Position numbers and translations under genes: made by a program
Source of the DNA: Ryuthela nishihirai
Lineage: Eukaryota; Arthropoda; Arachnida; Araneae; Heptathelidae
DNA length: 64,000 nt
Direction of reading: 5' to 3'
Assembly: GCA_038380435.1 (NCBI GenBank)
Contig: JAWZYU010000011.1
Coordinates: 87,396,501 to 87,460,500, forward strand
The notes under the pieces: generated by a model
What the model saw: the letters and a program-made list of their open reading frames with translations, nothing else
What the model was told of the DNA's origin: nothing
Database searches by the model: none
Shown here: positions 21,290 to 34,185 of the stretch, piece after piece
How positions within the stretch are numbered: the stretch's first letter is position 1
How the letters are laid out: each line of letters starts with the position of its first letter

Positions 21290-22240
21290 AGAATTATAAG
21301 TATAATATTTCAGTTAAGATGTTATAATTCCTCATGTTGTACAATGAAAAATAAGAGGAAAATTGTGATGAGATCTTCATGTTGGGAGTGATTGAATTTG
21401 CATTATTGTGGACATTTTCTTCATGTTGTTTATGTTGTAAGAATGGTTGCAAAAAGGGATAGTTAGTGGGTGTATAAAAGGGAACAATCTTTAAAAAAAT
21501 GAAATAATAAATTTGTATAAGTTCATATTTATTTTTTTTATTTTCATTATATAATATTGTTTTAAAAGTACAGTTTGTTATGTTGTATTTTTTTAGATTA
21601 TTGTAATATTTTATTCTTTGTGTTTGAAAATGTGGACAGTTAAAAATAATATGGAATATTTTATGTGGAGCATTACAGTAATCACAATTTGGGGAATTTT
21701 TTCTTTTAAATTTGTATAAAGTTATGTTTGTGTAAGCATAATTAGTTTTGATTTTAATAATAAGGTTAATTTCTTTTTTGTTTAAGCCATAGTCGTTATG
21801 TTTTTGTATCTGATTTGATATGTTAAATCTATGAGAATTTATTGCCTGTGTAGAATAATAAGTTTGCAGTTCTGTTTGCATTAATTTTTTGTTTTCCTGT
21901 TTGTGTAAGTAAATTAAATGGGGAAAGTGAATGAAAGTTTGGTTTTTCAATGCATCTTAAGCTAATTTATCTACAGGTTCATTACCTTTTATTCCAGTAT
22001 GGGAGGGTATCCATTGAATGTGTATGTATTTTTTAGATATATGGTTATGAATTAATATTAAAGAGTCACTTGTAAATATTGGGTATTTGGATTTGTATAA
22101 ATTTTGATTTATTAAGTTAATGGCTGATTTACAATCTGATAGTATAACAATATATGAATTATTAAATTGAAGTGCTCACTTGATAGCAAATAAAATTGCA
22201 GTTGCTTCTGCTAGAATTATGCCTCCTTTCAATTCGAGCC
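21290..22240 (-). pseudogene. RNase-H-bearing LINE, 3' fragment, copy 1
   Basis: On the minus strand it reads ILAEATAILFAIK, then IVILSDCKSAINLI and IHIQWIPSHTGIKGNE. These are RNase H active-site blocks (Glu, Asp, and the following His region). A tail with CDYC-N-x-P-H-K-x-F-H-x-I-F-N-C, a zinc-knuckle-like motif, lies at about 21640-21690. The domain order RNase H then CCHC matches LINEs of the I/R1/jockey-like groups. One in-frame stop lies at about 21960. The 5' end stops at about 22240 in unrelated, GC-richer DNA. A second copy lies at 36684-38170. Confidence 0.8.
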
Positions 22241-22865
22241 GATGATAATCAATGATCTCCTTCCTCTCCGTCCCATTTCGAAGCGAACGATGAGAGCAGC
22301 GGCCACCATCATTCGTCCAAATGAACTGAAGACGTTCAGCGAGCTTATCCTTTTCCATCCCCTTTTAAAGTGAACAGGCGATAACCATCTTCATTTCCAT
22401 CCTCTTTTGGGCTGAACGAATGACGAAGAGTGATCATCTTCCTCTGTACACCTTGAGCAATCCTCGAAGGTCAGGCAGCCACCATAAGTGATCACAAACC
22501 GTTACAGAGCCAACTGCTGCCTCAGGAAACGGAGCTGGCCTTGAAGCCCAACTGTTATCAAAGAATGTTAATGAGATCAGAAGGCTCGAGGCTGCGCATC
22601 CTCCCAGGCACAGACATCGCGTGACAGAGGGGTAACCTTCGAACGCCTTCGGTCAACGGATTCAGTGGGAAGTGCAGTCTGTGGCTTTTGGTAGGGATGA
22701 AAGTGTTGCTATTGTTTTGGATGCGAGCAGTTCTCCTCTACTGATGCAGATCCTCTTTCAGCTCTCCTCCTCACGCAATGATGCTTTCATCACGATTCGT
22801 CTGAAAGCGAAATCTTTATACGAACAACAAATGAATCTTCACTTCAAAAGTGAAAGAGACAACTG
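22240..22865. other. GC-richer unassigned DNA
   Basis: This is less AT-rich than its surroundings, with repeated small phrases ('gaacgatga', 'gaacgaatga', 'atcatcttc'). An open minus frame (22176-22358) is partly LINE. A 74-codon plus frame (22672-22896) has no recognisable family. I cannot assign a function. Confidence 0.4.
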
Positions 22866-22867
22866 TA

Positions 22868-23330
22868 TTTCAGTATCAGAAGAGAAACAGTATTGAAGAA
22901 TGGCTTAAAAGAAACAGTAAATGAAGAATGGATTAAAAAGAGAAACTGTAAATGAAGGATGGATTAAAAGGGAGAAACGGAAAATGAAGGATGGATTAAA
23001 AGGGAGAAACAATAATGAATAATTGATTAAAAGCGGGAAATAGTAAATGATGAAAGGATTAAAAGAGGATAAACAACAAATGAAGAGCGGATTAAAAGGG
23101 AGAAACAGCAAATGAGGAGTGGATTAAAAGGGAAAATCAGCAAATGAGCGGATTAAAAGGGATAAACAGCAAATGAAGAATGGATTAAAAAGGGAGAAAC
23201 AGTAATGAAGAATGGATTAAACGGGAGGAACAGTAATGAAGAATGGATTAAACGGGAGAAACGACAATGAAGAATGGATTAAACGGGAGAAAGGGCAATG
23301 AAGAACGGATTTTAACACATTCTTCATTTA
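22868..23330. repeat. Minisatellite, about 31-bp unit, about 14 copies
   Basis: The unit is roughly 'gaagaatggattaaaaggga' plus 'gaaacagtaaat', with single-base variants. Later units share 'attaaacggga' in place of 'attaaaaggga', so they expanded together. The array ends at about 23330 in a short inverted version ('ttaattaatccattcttca'). The unit is not a multiple of three. Confidence 0.92.
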
Positions 23331-23529
23331 TTTAATTAATCCATTCTTCAAGGCCATTGCCGTTTGAAGGTTGCAACTCCGTAATGCAATGAAATTTTCT
23401 CATTTCACCTGGGTATCTGCGATCGATGAAAGAGGGACAGCTACAATACAATACCTCAAAATGTAAGGCATTCCCCCTATGAAGTCATCAATGACATCTT
23501 TAACACCCACATACATACAAAGTCCTCCA

Positions 23530-24040
23530 ACAGCCATGTACTATGATGGAAGTCCAAGCAAACTGTGAAATTTTATTCTCCAAACGCATCTGTCCTGAGC
23601 TGCAGCTGTTGTATTTGGCCACTGTAGAAATTTCTATCAAGGTCCTCTTTCACATTGTCCGCTCAGCACACTCCATGTCTCCATCTTTATCTGAGAGCTT
23701 TAGGTAAGTTCTTCATTATTCTATTCGCCCCTATGGAACCTTATTCGCTAATCTATAATTCTCCATACGGGCAATATGGCCAAACCAACGGAGTCTCTCT
23801 CTGCACAATATGCAACTCAAAAAGGAGATTGCCGACTCCTTTGCCTAACCTCATCATTACTTACAAAGTCCAAGATACTGAATAAGCAGCTAGAATCAAA
23901 AGCATCAAGTTTCCTATTATCTTATTTACAAAGCGCCCGTTTCATTACCATAACTATAGACAGGAATAAACTATTATACATTTTAATTTTAATCTTTAGG
24001 TGAATACTCTTATTTTTCTCCATTCTCCATCAGTGCAGGA
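23530..24040 (-). pseudogene. RTE-like LINE, copy E (old 3' fragment)
   Basis: The minus strand matches the C-terminal third of LINE copies A and C: 'cttttgattctagctgc', 'gagagactccgttggtttgg' and 'attatagattagcgaata' all occur in order. Many stops and small deletions make it the most diverged copy here. It covers the region after the YADD motif only. Confidence 0.75.
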
Positions 24041-24212
24041 CTTTGGCCTTATGAGGCAATAAGCTATGCCACATTTAACAAACCCTAAAAATTCGTCGGG
24101 CAAGTTATATATTTATTTTCCTGACCATGGCTGAATATAAAAGAAGGGGGAGGACACCCCCCCCCCTTCATAATGCCAGTAACGTACGAGGCAAAAAAAA
24201 AAAATAAGCGTG

Positions 24213-24932
24213 TATACACTGAGATGCCAGTTAATTAGGTACATTACCCCTCATTACATAAATGGTTCATTCCAATTCGTAATACGTCCCATGACCACGG
24301 TGTGCAGTATAAATCAGGCAGACCAGCTCTTCGAACATCAGTTAGAGAAAGACTGAGCGTCAGAATGGGGAAATCAAGCGACCTGAGCAACTTTGAATGT
24401 GGCATGATAGTTGGTGCTAGGCCTACTGGCTCCCAAATGAACATCCTCCCGTGCTTTTTTCATACACAACCGTTTCAAATGTTTACCGAGAATGGTGTGA
24501 AAAGCAAAAAAATTACTAGTGATTGGTGATCCTGTGGACGAAAACAGTTTCTGGATCAGAGGGATCAAAGGAGCGAATCATGAAAAGGAGCATATGTCAC
24601 AACTAGGCAAATCACAGCAGAATTAAACATTGGTGTACAGAATATCATCTCCGAATGCACCATGCACTGAACATTGTCACGAAATGGCTGCAACAGCTGA
24701 AAATCATGTCGAATGCTGATGTTGTAAGCAAAGAACATGAAAGCGTGTTTCCAGTGGGTGCAGGAGCATAGACACTGAACCATCGAGGATTAGAAAATAG
24801 TGGCCTCATTGGATGATTCAAGGTTCTTTTTGCATCATGCTGATTGCACAGGATCAGAATTTGGTGCAAGTAACATGAGGCCATGGAACCCTCTTGTCTG
24901 GCATCTACAATACGTGGTGGCATGAGAGGTCC
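24213..24932 (+). pseudogene. Tc1-like transposase fragment, N-terminal half
   Basis: After a terminal-repeat-like start ('tacactgagatgccagtt' at 24213) the plus strand reads RMGKSSDLSNFECGMIVGAR, the typical start of one Tc1 subfamily. Further scattered blocks follow (PVDENSFW, NAPCTEHC, then DDSRFFLHHADC and EPSCLASTIQ in shifting frames), the region around the first catalytic Asp. It ends at the junction with LINE copy B at about 24932. There are stops and frameshifts throughout. Confidence 0.7.
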
Positions 24933-27900
24933 TATTAGTTACAAAGTTGAACCACCTAATGCCCAAGATACTGCGTAAGCATCTGGAATCAAAAGCATCT
25001 AATTTCCTGTTATCTTGTTTACAAAGTGTACAACTTTCACTACCATAACTAACCCTAGAAAGAACCAAACTATTATAGAGTCTAATTTTAGTCTTTAGGT
25101 GTATACGCCTATTTCTCCACACTCTCCATAGATTCTTAAAAGTCCCAGCAGCAATCCCTATTCGTCTGTTAATCTCATGCCGCACATCACCATTATCTGT
25201 TACATAGCTCCCAAGATATTTAAACTGTGACACCTACTCAAGACTAACAACCATTCAGATTAACTGAATCACAGCCTGCCTGACCAATTTTCATCACTTT
25301 AGTTTTCTCTCTGTTTATAACCAAACCTACTCTACCACCAGTCTCATCAACAGCTCGAATGAAACAGTTCATCTCATCAACATCATTTGCCAAAAGGGCT
25401 AAATCGTCAGCATAATCTAAATCAGAAATTTTCGCATCTCCAGCCCATTTAAGGCCAAAATTTTTCCCTTGAAGTGAATTTCGCATAACATATTCAATAA
25501 CCAAGCTAAAGAGAAAAGGAGACAAAATGCACCCTTGTCGAACACCAGAAGTAATGCTAAACCAATTGCTACAAGCCTTACCAACTCTCACACACGACTC
25601 AGTGTTATTATAGAGAGCTTTCATTATGTTAACTAACTTATCAGGTATACCATATGATCTCACAATCAACCACAAATTATGATGATCAACAGAGTCGAAA
25701 GCCTTTTTGAAATCAATAAAGCTAGCAACCTAAACATTTCTCAAGAATCTGCCTAAGTGAAAATATCTGATCCACACATCCCCTACCACTTCTGAATCCA
25801 CATTGCTCATCACGCAATTGACTGTCAACCAGATTCTTAATTCTATTAAGCACAATCATGGAAAGAACTTTACCTGGAACAGAGATTAAGGCTGATACCC
25901 CTATAGTTATCACAAGAATTGCGATCACCTTTTTTGAAAATAGGGATAAATAGCTCTGGTAAAATCCTTAGGAACCATGCCTTTATCATAAGAGATATTC
26001 AAAATTTCAGTCATCCAAGTGGTAACCGAAATATTCCCAGCTCTAAGCATTTCCGTAGTAATTTCATCTACTCCTGGGGATTTATGAAGTTTCAGTTTAG
26101 AAATAGCCAAAATAACTTCAGATTGTGTTAAAGGGCCAACATTAAAGCTAGTAATGCATCTATCATCATTACAAGCAATGGGAGTAGAAGTAACCACATT
26201 CTTTAGAACATCACTGAAATGATCAGCCCAACTAACCATGACAGAATCCTCACCTTCTATAACCTTACCTTGCTTATCCTTCAATCCCTGTATACCTGTC
26301 CGTTTTCTACCACACGAAACATTAACTATCTGGTACAGCTCTCTGCTGTTGTGCTGTCTAACTGCTTCCTCGACTTTGTCAGCCAAGCCATCAAGCCAAA
26401 GATTCTTATCAGCAGCTAACTGATCTTTTACACTTTTATTAAGTTCTCTGTAATGCTTTCTATTAGGACTAGTAGGGTATTGATTAAGGACATTCCCGCA
26501 ATTCTTTCTTTCCGAAATAAGCTCAAGTGCCTTATCACTCAGATAATTCTGTCTCTTCTGCTCCTTTTTTCCTAAAAGAGTACTGTTAGTGTCCAAAAAC
26601 TCCTGTTTAAAATGATCCCATTCTTCCTCAACCTCAGTAGTAAGCAAACCATGACTGTCATAATGACTAAGTAACCTATCATGGTAAGCTTTGGCTATAA
26701 CTGGATCTTTCAGAGCTTCAGTATTAAAAGTAAATTTTGTAACCCTTAGCACACTTTTTAAGTTTAAGTTGCAAGACACTTTTTAACAAGGTAATGGTCA
26801 GATCCAATTTCAGCTCCCCTATATGACCTGGTATTTCTAACAGAACTAGCCCATTTGCTGTTAATTAATATATAATCAATCATATTCTTATGCAGCCGAT
26901 CGGGTGAAACCTATGTGTACTTATGTATGTCGCGGTGTTTGTAATAAGTGTTAGTTATTCTGAATCCATTGCGTTTACTTACCTGTAGGAGACGTTGGCC
27001 ATTGCAGCTACCAATACCAAAAGGGCCTATTACTCCTCCCCAAAGGTCAGAGTCGGTACCAACTTTGGCATTGAAGTCACCAAGAACAAGGGTAATATCT
27101 CCTTTCTTGACAGAATTCAAAATATCCTGAAGTTATCCGTAAAACTTATCCTTCGCATCCTCATCGGCATCCTCAGTGGGGGCATAACAGCAGATAACAT
27201 TCAAGTCTTTAACGCTTGTCTGAAATTCTGCTGTAAGGAACCTTTCATTAATGCACTCATATCGCAGAAGAGCATCACTAGCATGTCTGCTGAGAAGCAC
27301 ACCCACACCTTGGTGATGCTTATTGTCGTCCCTCCCTGAAAAGAGAAATTTAAGATTATTTTTAAGAATCTGACCTCTATCTGTCCATCTGGTCTCTTGC
27401 AAGCCGAGAACATCTAAATTATAATGGTGGAATTCTTGTGTGGGGGACATCGAGAGAAAAGCTCTGTGCAGAGTCCTCACATTCCAACTACCTATGGAGA
27501 GAAAATGGTTAGTGGGATGTTTAAAGAAACTATGTTTATTGAGAGAGGGAATGCCGACAATATCAAACTGTCCCCTAATCGCAGACATGGGGCAAAAACC
27601 CATTCCCCCACCACTAAAGGCTGAAGCCATCTATACTGGAAGACTTCCTCCAATGTAGAATTTGACGATGCCAATAGAAGGAAAGAGTTCAGGTGACTGC
27701 GATGACCTCTGCTCAGGATTATCCACCAGCTGATAAACATATCCTGTGAATCTATTCACTTGGGGTTGTCAACCCACAAACAAACAGAAAACACAGCAGA
27801 TTTTCCCTCCACAGAAGCCCATCAGTGCAGCAAAATCAGGATCCATAATCAAGCTCAGAGCCATATATCTGTCCAGTGGGTTTACATGGTCAGCACCAGG

Positions 27901-28040
27901 ACCACTCCTCAGCAGGGTAGGAAAAAAAACAAATTTAGTCATAGTATCAGTAGGCCAAACTAATCTGGCAGCCCTCCCGTTCCGTTCACTTCTACAAGAG
28001 AATCTCTTTTGAAAGGTACTAACGGTCTGCATCACGAGAT
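24933..28040 (-). pseudogene. RTE-like LINE, copy B (endonuclease and RT)
   Basis: The longest copy. From the 5' side: a frame at 27769-28035 (LRSGPGADHVNPLDRYMA), then an APE-type endonuclease at 27133-27630 (LSIGSWNVRTLH, LDVLGLQETRW) which continues after a frameshift at 26911-27120 (LVLGDFNAKVGTDSDLWGG). A linker follows at 25925-26779 (EQKRQNYLSDKALELISERK). RT comes next, with DEQCGFRSGRGCVDQI, LDYADDLALLAN (25244-25675) and NYLGSYVTDNGD-type sequence. A 17-base deletion near 25733 breaks RT, and further frameshifts occur. The 3' end is missing: it stops at FNFVTN and abuts a Tc1 fragment. That is odd, because LINEs are usually truncated at the 5' end. Confidence 0.85.
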
Positions 28041-28044
28041 GGCG

Positions 28045-28440
28045 AGGTCGGACATTAGGTGCTAGGCCTGGCCGGTTCTATGCATCATCACAGGGGATTG
28101 GTGCATAGCTCTCCTTCCAGTGACTACCTAGCTACCATTTACAGACCAATATCATTATAGAAGATATTAATACCTGTCCTCACAGGGCTCAACCAAACCT
28201 GGAAAACACCATTACCCATATAGAGTGAGCAGCACGTTCTCCCAACCTCAATACCATAGAGCATGCTTGGGATGCTCTAGTAAGAGACGTCACATTCTTT
28301 GATTTCCCTCTCCGGACACATTCAAAGATGCAAGTACATGAATGGCACCTGATAACTACTATATTTTGGATAACCTTATATACATGATGAAGCACAATTG
28401 TGAGGCTTGTGTTGCTATGAAGTGATAACACACACAGCCT
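28045..28440 (+). pseudogene. Tc1-like transposase fragment, C-terminal part
   Basis: The plus strand reads NLENTITHIE, stop, then ARSPNLNTIEHAWDALVRDV at about 28235-28290, and NCEACVAMK at about 28395-28420. These match the region around the last catalytic Glu of Tc1-like DD34E transposases. The CEACVA ending is shared with the 34240-35262 element, so it may be another copy of that subfamily. It is not obviously the continuation of 24213-24932. Confidence 0.65.
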
Positions 28441-31400
28441 TCATCTGTCCCAACTAGGATGTCACTTTTGTCACACTTTCAATATTAATCACTATCTACA
28501 GACACTTCCTCACCTACTTTTTTGGAATAGTCAGTTTTCCATAATTCCTTTTGAATTGCATGGCAGTGTAGTTACCATATTTTTAAACATCCACATGCGA
28601 ATAATATACTCTTATGGATGAAGCTGATCTTGACGAGGACCTGAAAACGTATCTTATATACATTTGACAAGTCATTTTCACTGTACATTGCAAAGAATTT
28701 ATAAATTATAAACAAAAATATAGAGTTTTAAATACCCTTATTTAAGCAGCATTTTCCACACAAAAATATAAAAGTAACACATAAGGCAGTTCCAACATTT
28801 TATTTTCAACAATATCACTATGTACAAAAAAATGCGTCAACATTGAATAAAATCTTGTTTACATCTTGTTCGTGGTGCAGGGAATTTGGCAAATAACGAT
28901 TTTAAATAAATTTCACTGTAATGAAATTAATCTACAGACTGAAGTAACATCGTGTTACTACATTTTACTAAACAATTCCTCAAACACCACGTTGGACGGC
29001 ACTACGCACATTAGCACGTATCATTGTCTCGAAAATATTCAATGAAAGAATTCAATGGAGTACAAAGGAAAAATATCTATTGGATTTCGCAGTTCACAAA
29101 ATTTAGCATTTTCTCTCCAGCTGCAAGTATACACTTCAATAAATAGTCCATTTATGTAAAATATTAATGCACAGTTAAAGAAAATTAATCGCTAAAACTC
29201 CAGTAGTCTGAATAAATTTCAATGTACATATAGCAGAAAATAGAGAAAAATATACATAAATAGTTCATATAGTATTATTTAGTACATTTAACTAACTTCT
29301 AATACATGTTCAGGACACTTTTCATTAATAAAACTATGTGATTTTTCAGTGTTCAAATGGCGATATGTTTCGACAACAAATTCATGAGATTATCCAAAAA
29401 TTTAAATGGGCTTTTACTTCCAAGTTTTCCGAAAAATCTTTAAAAGTAGCTCAACTTGAACCGGCGACGAGCATAATAAAGTACACGTCTGTGAGCTCCA
29501 GACAGGGACATACCGCCCCCCCCCCCCCCGTCTGAACTAAATCCTGGGCTCAGAACTCTTATCACTTTTATATTAAACATAAGTAACACGTAAATAAACA
29601 CGTAATTTGAATTTTTTTTTGTATTTTTATGTACATTGTGAAAAGAAAAATTAACATTCTGAAAAAAAAAAGGTTTTTTTAGTGATTTTTTCAAAACTGC
29701 AACTGATAGTACTTTGAATTGTCAATCAATAAGTTATAAACACTTATTCCTTAAAATATGTTTCCCAATCGATAAATCTATCATTGCCTTATGAACTTTC
29801 ATCAATCCTCATGGGAATAACCTTTATGGTGCTACAAATATAAGATTGTACTAATAGGATCTAAGATTTAATGAGTATCAGTTTTAATAATTATTCGATT
29901 GGAAATAGACTTCCGAGTACTCTTAATTATCTCCTTTCCGCTACATTCTTCTGGAGGTTCTGCTAGGTTCAGGGTGCTGGGAAATTATTAAAATTAGAAC
30001 CCACATAAAAGTTGATTAGCAATACTTCCAACAAACAAATCTATCGCAACACTAGTGATAATTTGAAAACTTCTAATTCTAAATTGATTCTGGAGTGGAT
30101 TTATAATTCAGTGCTACACAGCGCATATGAAGATATAAAGTTACTATATTTATTAAGTTTAACTCTAGGACTTCAATTATCGATAAAAATCGCAGTAGGA
30201 GTGTTGTGATTTCAGCTCTAAATTTTTCCACTTCTGTCAAAATTACTACCTAGAAATAACACTTTTACTTCTCTTTTGCGTTGCAGGTAACTAACCGGTG
30301 GGAAATTTCCTCGTGTTCTGCAGAGTTTCAAGGGCTAAATTACCTCAGGAAATATGTTTTAGCTCGTTAACCAAAAACTTGCAACAGTTAGATTTTACAC
30401 TTCATTATAAAAAGAAGTTTCGTGAAAGCAGCTGCATAAAGAGCCCCTCATTTTGCCCTGAGAACGTCAATTTCATTTATAAGTCGTTAGTGGGAAAAAG
30501 AAATAATAGATATAATTATGTACAAAAATGCATAGTTTCTTGAGTAAATAAAAAATATCTTCCATCTAAAAATGGGTCTTACAGAATTCCTGAAGTCACT
30601 TCGTTGCTAAAGTTATAATTTTCTTAAAACATCTTTCCGATATAAATACTTTTTATAAACGAATATAAAATGCAAACAATTCTCCTTTTACATCAGCTAT
30701 TTCTGATCTACGATAACATCAAGTATAAAAAAAAAATCTGATGCTCCAATTCATGTCATTGCAATATTCCCTGGGTCTCAGCTGTTTTATCTGCAAACTT
30801 CATCCTTCAAATATAAATGCTTTTGGCACATCACTGAGAAGTCCTTGACTTGATTTCTGCGTAGGAAGTTTTTCATATAATAATAAATTCGCAATGAGAG
30901 ATTAGGGGGCTAAAACTGCAGAATATCAAAAAGAAGTTGGAACATTGTTAAAATTCAGTGAAATTTTATGTGGCCATATATTATTCTTGATTTTTATCTT
31001 GAGAGGTCCTTTTTGCTGTACAACGGATCTAATGGCACAGTCATAAGACCCTAAAAACTCAGAATAGGGTGAGAACCATGAATGGACAAACATGGAAATA
31101 AAAGCGATACAAAAATGTTTATGGCAGGAAAATTTCGATAAATCAGTCGTTATATTTGCAGTGCAACTCTGCTCTTTCAATTATTATTATTACTGATCTT
31201 GTACCTTATTGAAGGAATAGTGAATTCTTGGTACTTCAAATCCCCTGATTTGGGCTGAACCGATTTTTTGCTTTGAGCAGCACATCTACAATGAATTAAA
31301 TGTCTTGGTCAGAGATATTCAAGTTTGGAACACAGTCGGGGCAGTGGAGACACTGAATATCTGTCGGGCGCCGGTGGAAACATCGAGTCATCGCCAGAGT

Positions 31401-31940
31401 GTTTTCCACATTTACAGAATCATGGCCTAACACCTCATCTAAAGCCCAGTTGCTTCTTCAAGCCCGGTGCAGAATGCGACTGAAACACGCTAATGCAGAA
31501 GAGAAGAGGATTTTGACTGTTGAAGTGAAAAGGTGTCTTTTTGAATACTCTGTCCTTTATTTTTTTTGTGCATTTCCGTGATGGAAGCTGTTGAAGATCC
31601 ATATTTGAATTGGACTTTTCACTTAAGGCATGATGGGCTGAAATACTCTCAAGTTTATTTGAAGCCACTATTTTCATTGTTGTATATGAACAATGACACA
31701 ACTAACACTGTGTATAGATTGTTATCACGAGGTCGCGAGTTAGGATCCCACCAGGCAAGAGACAATTTTCCCCCTACACACAATATTATATCAAACTATT
31801 GAAGGATGCAATGGAAAAAAAGCAAAATTTGGGGGAAAATGATTTATATTGTTAGGCATTTTATTGCCCTTTGGACAAAACGTGTTTTTTACACACCATC
31901 AAAGCAAAATATTTTTTATGTCCACATAACAGTAATACCC
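28441..31940. other. Noncoding AT-rich DNA
   Basis: I see no gene with support. A C-run lies at 29516-29530. Short frames (for example 29338-29535, 30298-30543 and 31399-31581) lack recognisable motifs. Confidence 0.5.
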
Positions 31941-31943
31941 ATG

Positions 31944-32362
31944 ACTGGGTTGGGTTGTTTTATTTCTGAGCGGCACTTTTTTGCACACAATGGGCTAAAT
32001 GGCCAGGTCACAAAGGCCCCGAAGGCTCAGAGAAAGTTGGGGAGGGAACCCACTGGAACAGCTGCTGGGAGACAGATGGTAGCCTCCCGTCAAGACTGTC
32101 AACCCTGTGTACGTTAAAGAACAAGCTGGATGCAGCGTGTTCTTTAACGTACACAGGGTATGCTCTCCCTCACACGGAGCCACGGCTGAACGTCCCATCC
32201 GACGGACGGCGGCCTTTCCAAGCCCATCGGTGTCCCCTACTGACCGTGGGCAGGGCGGGGAGTTTTGCGGAGATAAATCTCAACGCTGACTCAGCTGGGA
32301 CTCGAACCTGGGAACTACAGATTACGAGCCTGGCGCGCTGCCGACTGAGCCATCCCCGCCCC
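31944..32362 (-). repeat. SINE family 2, copy 1, full length
   Basis: On the minus strand it starts 'ggggcggggatggctcagtc' with tRNA A box and then 'ggttcgagtcccag' as B box. A body of about 340 bp follows, ending 'aaacaaccc'. A perfect 10-bp target duplication, 'aatacccatg', flanks it (31934-31943 and 32363-32372). A local inverted duplication inside it (about 32102-32119 and 32142-32159, around 'gtgtacgttaaagaac') is absent from the other copies. Confidence 0.9.
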
Positions 32363-32372
32363 AATACCCATG

Positions 32373-33353
32373 GCCAGCTAGATGAGAAGGCACATGCAAA
32401 AAGTGGATGATTTACTGCCAACATCCAAAAATGCCCATTTGGTGACTTATAGATCAACACACACTCATTCCCAGGGTTAAATGAATATCATTAAAAAATG
32501 TGATTTAGAGATATTTATATTTCTATACCTTTTCTTTAGTGACTTTCATTTATGAAAGATTTCAAAGCTTTGAATTCGATTTTCTTTTTGGCATAACACA
32601 GAAGTGTTCATTTTATTGTCATCCCTATGGTTAAATTCATAATCCCCACACAACCAAAGCTGGAAGTCAAATTAAACTTCATTCAAATTTAGCCAGCTGT
32701 AACTTTCATTTAATTTTTGTTGCATTTAAAAATGGCAATGAAACCGACATCCAATATTAATTGCTGCTTAGGTAATTAAATGTTTAAAGTGACAAAAAAG
32801 GTAACCCACAAAGTTAAATTAGTAAATACACAACACTTGTTTAACACCTGAAATAATTTGCTGAAAAAAAATTTAGTTTCATCCTGAACGAAACCAAATT
32901 TTTTTTTGGCAAATTACTTCAAGTGTTTCTTGTCTACAGGACATTTTCTTGTGATACTTTATTACTGAACTGTTTAACACGTTTGTTGCCGCTTGATGCA
33001 TCATGCTGTTTGAACGAATTGGCTCTGGCTATGTTGCCCCTCATTCCAGTGACATCTAGATTGAAAACTTAAAACTTATCTGTGTGCAAAACTGCTCCTC
33101 GTCTCAGTGGCCTTCCAAGTATAGATATCAGGAAGGTAGCAAACACGTTGAGCAGTCACACCAAATGTAAATTACAGCTTACAAAAAACGTTTACAATTT
33201 TTCGATCAATTACCATTACATTACACCGAAGTCCAAATATTAAGTTGCAAACAGAAAAACACTGCTCAAACAGGCCTCTGAGGATTTTTATGGAAAATTT
33301 ATACATAGGTGAGTTGTAGTATGATTACAATTCTGCATACGAATATTATAAGA
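32373..33353. other. Noncoding AT-rich DNA
   Basis: No gene or recognisable repeat was seen in this stretch. Confidence 0.5.
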
Positions 33354-33367
33354 CAATCATATGATTA

Positions 33368-34185
33368 GGGTTGGGTAATTTTACCTCTGAGTGGCACTTT
33401 TTTTGCACACAATGGGCTAAATGATCAGGTCACAAGGATCCCAGACTCAGAAGTTTGGGGAAGGGGACCCACTGGATAGCTGTTAGAAGACAGATGGTAG
33501 CCTCTCGTCAAGTCTATCAAGCATGTTCTTTAACATGCACAGGATATGGCTCTCCCGCACATGGCTTAATGTTCCATCTGATGGATGGTAGCCTTTCCAA
33601 GCTCATCAGTGTCCCATAATGACCATGGACAGGGCAGGGGAGTTTTTGCAGAGCAAAATCTCAATTAAAATATTCTCGACATCTCTGGTTCACAGCTAAG
33701 GGAAATAATCTAATGTCAATATCCAATTTTAGAGGAAAAATTGTCTTAGGCTGGGTGAGATATGAACCCACGATCACCTGATAACATGTCAGGTGCTTTG
33801 GACCACAGAGTTACCGGCCGCCGATAAAGTTTTCCCGTAATTGATGGTATGAACATTTCTACCTATAGTACACAATCACTGTGTCACATGAGGGCACTGT
33901 TCCAGCAGATCAAGCGTCAAGTGGCAGACAATAAGAAATCCATGAAGATAGAAAGTATATTTCGAGTATACTATTGATTAAATTAGAATATTATTGACGT
34001 CTCTGGTTCACAGGACAAGGGAAATAACACTGCCAATATCCAATTTTAGATATTGGATATTGGTTTCAAAATTAGAGGTTTTCACATCGGCTTAAGATAA
34101 TTTTTCCCCTAAAATTGAATATCAGCATTAGAGTGTCATTTCCCGTGTCTCTAAATATCAATGCTTGCCCAGCTAGGATTCGAAC
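33368..34185 (-). repeat. SINE family 2, copy 2, split by SINE family 4
   Basis: The SINE-2 body starts at 33368 ('gggttgggtaattttacctc'), breaks at about 33665 and resumes at about 34160 ('caatgcttgcccagctagg'). A perfect 14-bp target duplication, 'caatcatatgatta', flanks the whole (33354-33367 and 34186-34199). The tRNA head is partly lost. The break holds SINE-4 sequence: a minus-strand copy with its own tRNA-like head (33670-33830) and a second part (33975-34157) in which the body is followed by its own inverted copy. Confidence 0.85.

Noticed and set aside
28441..31940. Possible exons of a host gene in this noncoding stretch
   Set aside because: Several frames of 60-90 codons exist, but none shows recognisable motifs together with convincing splice sites.
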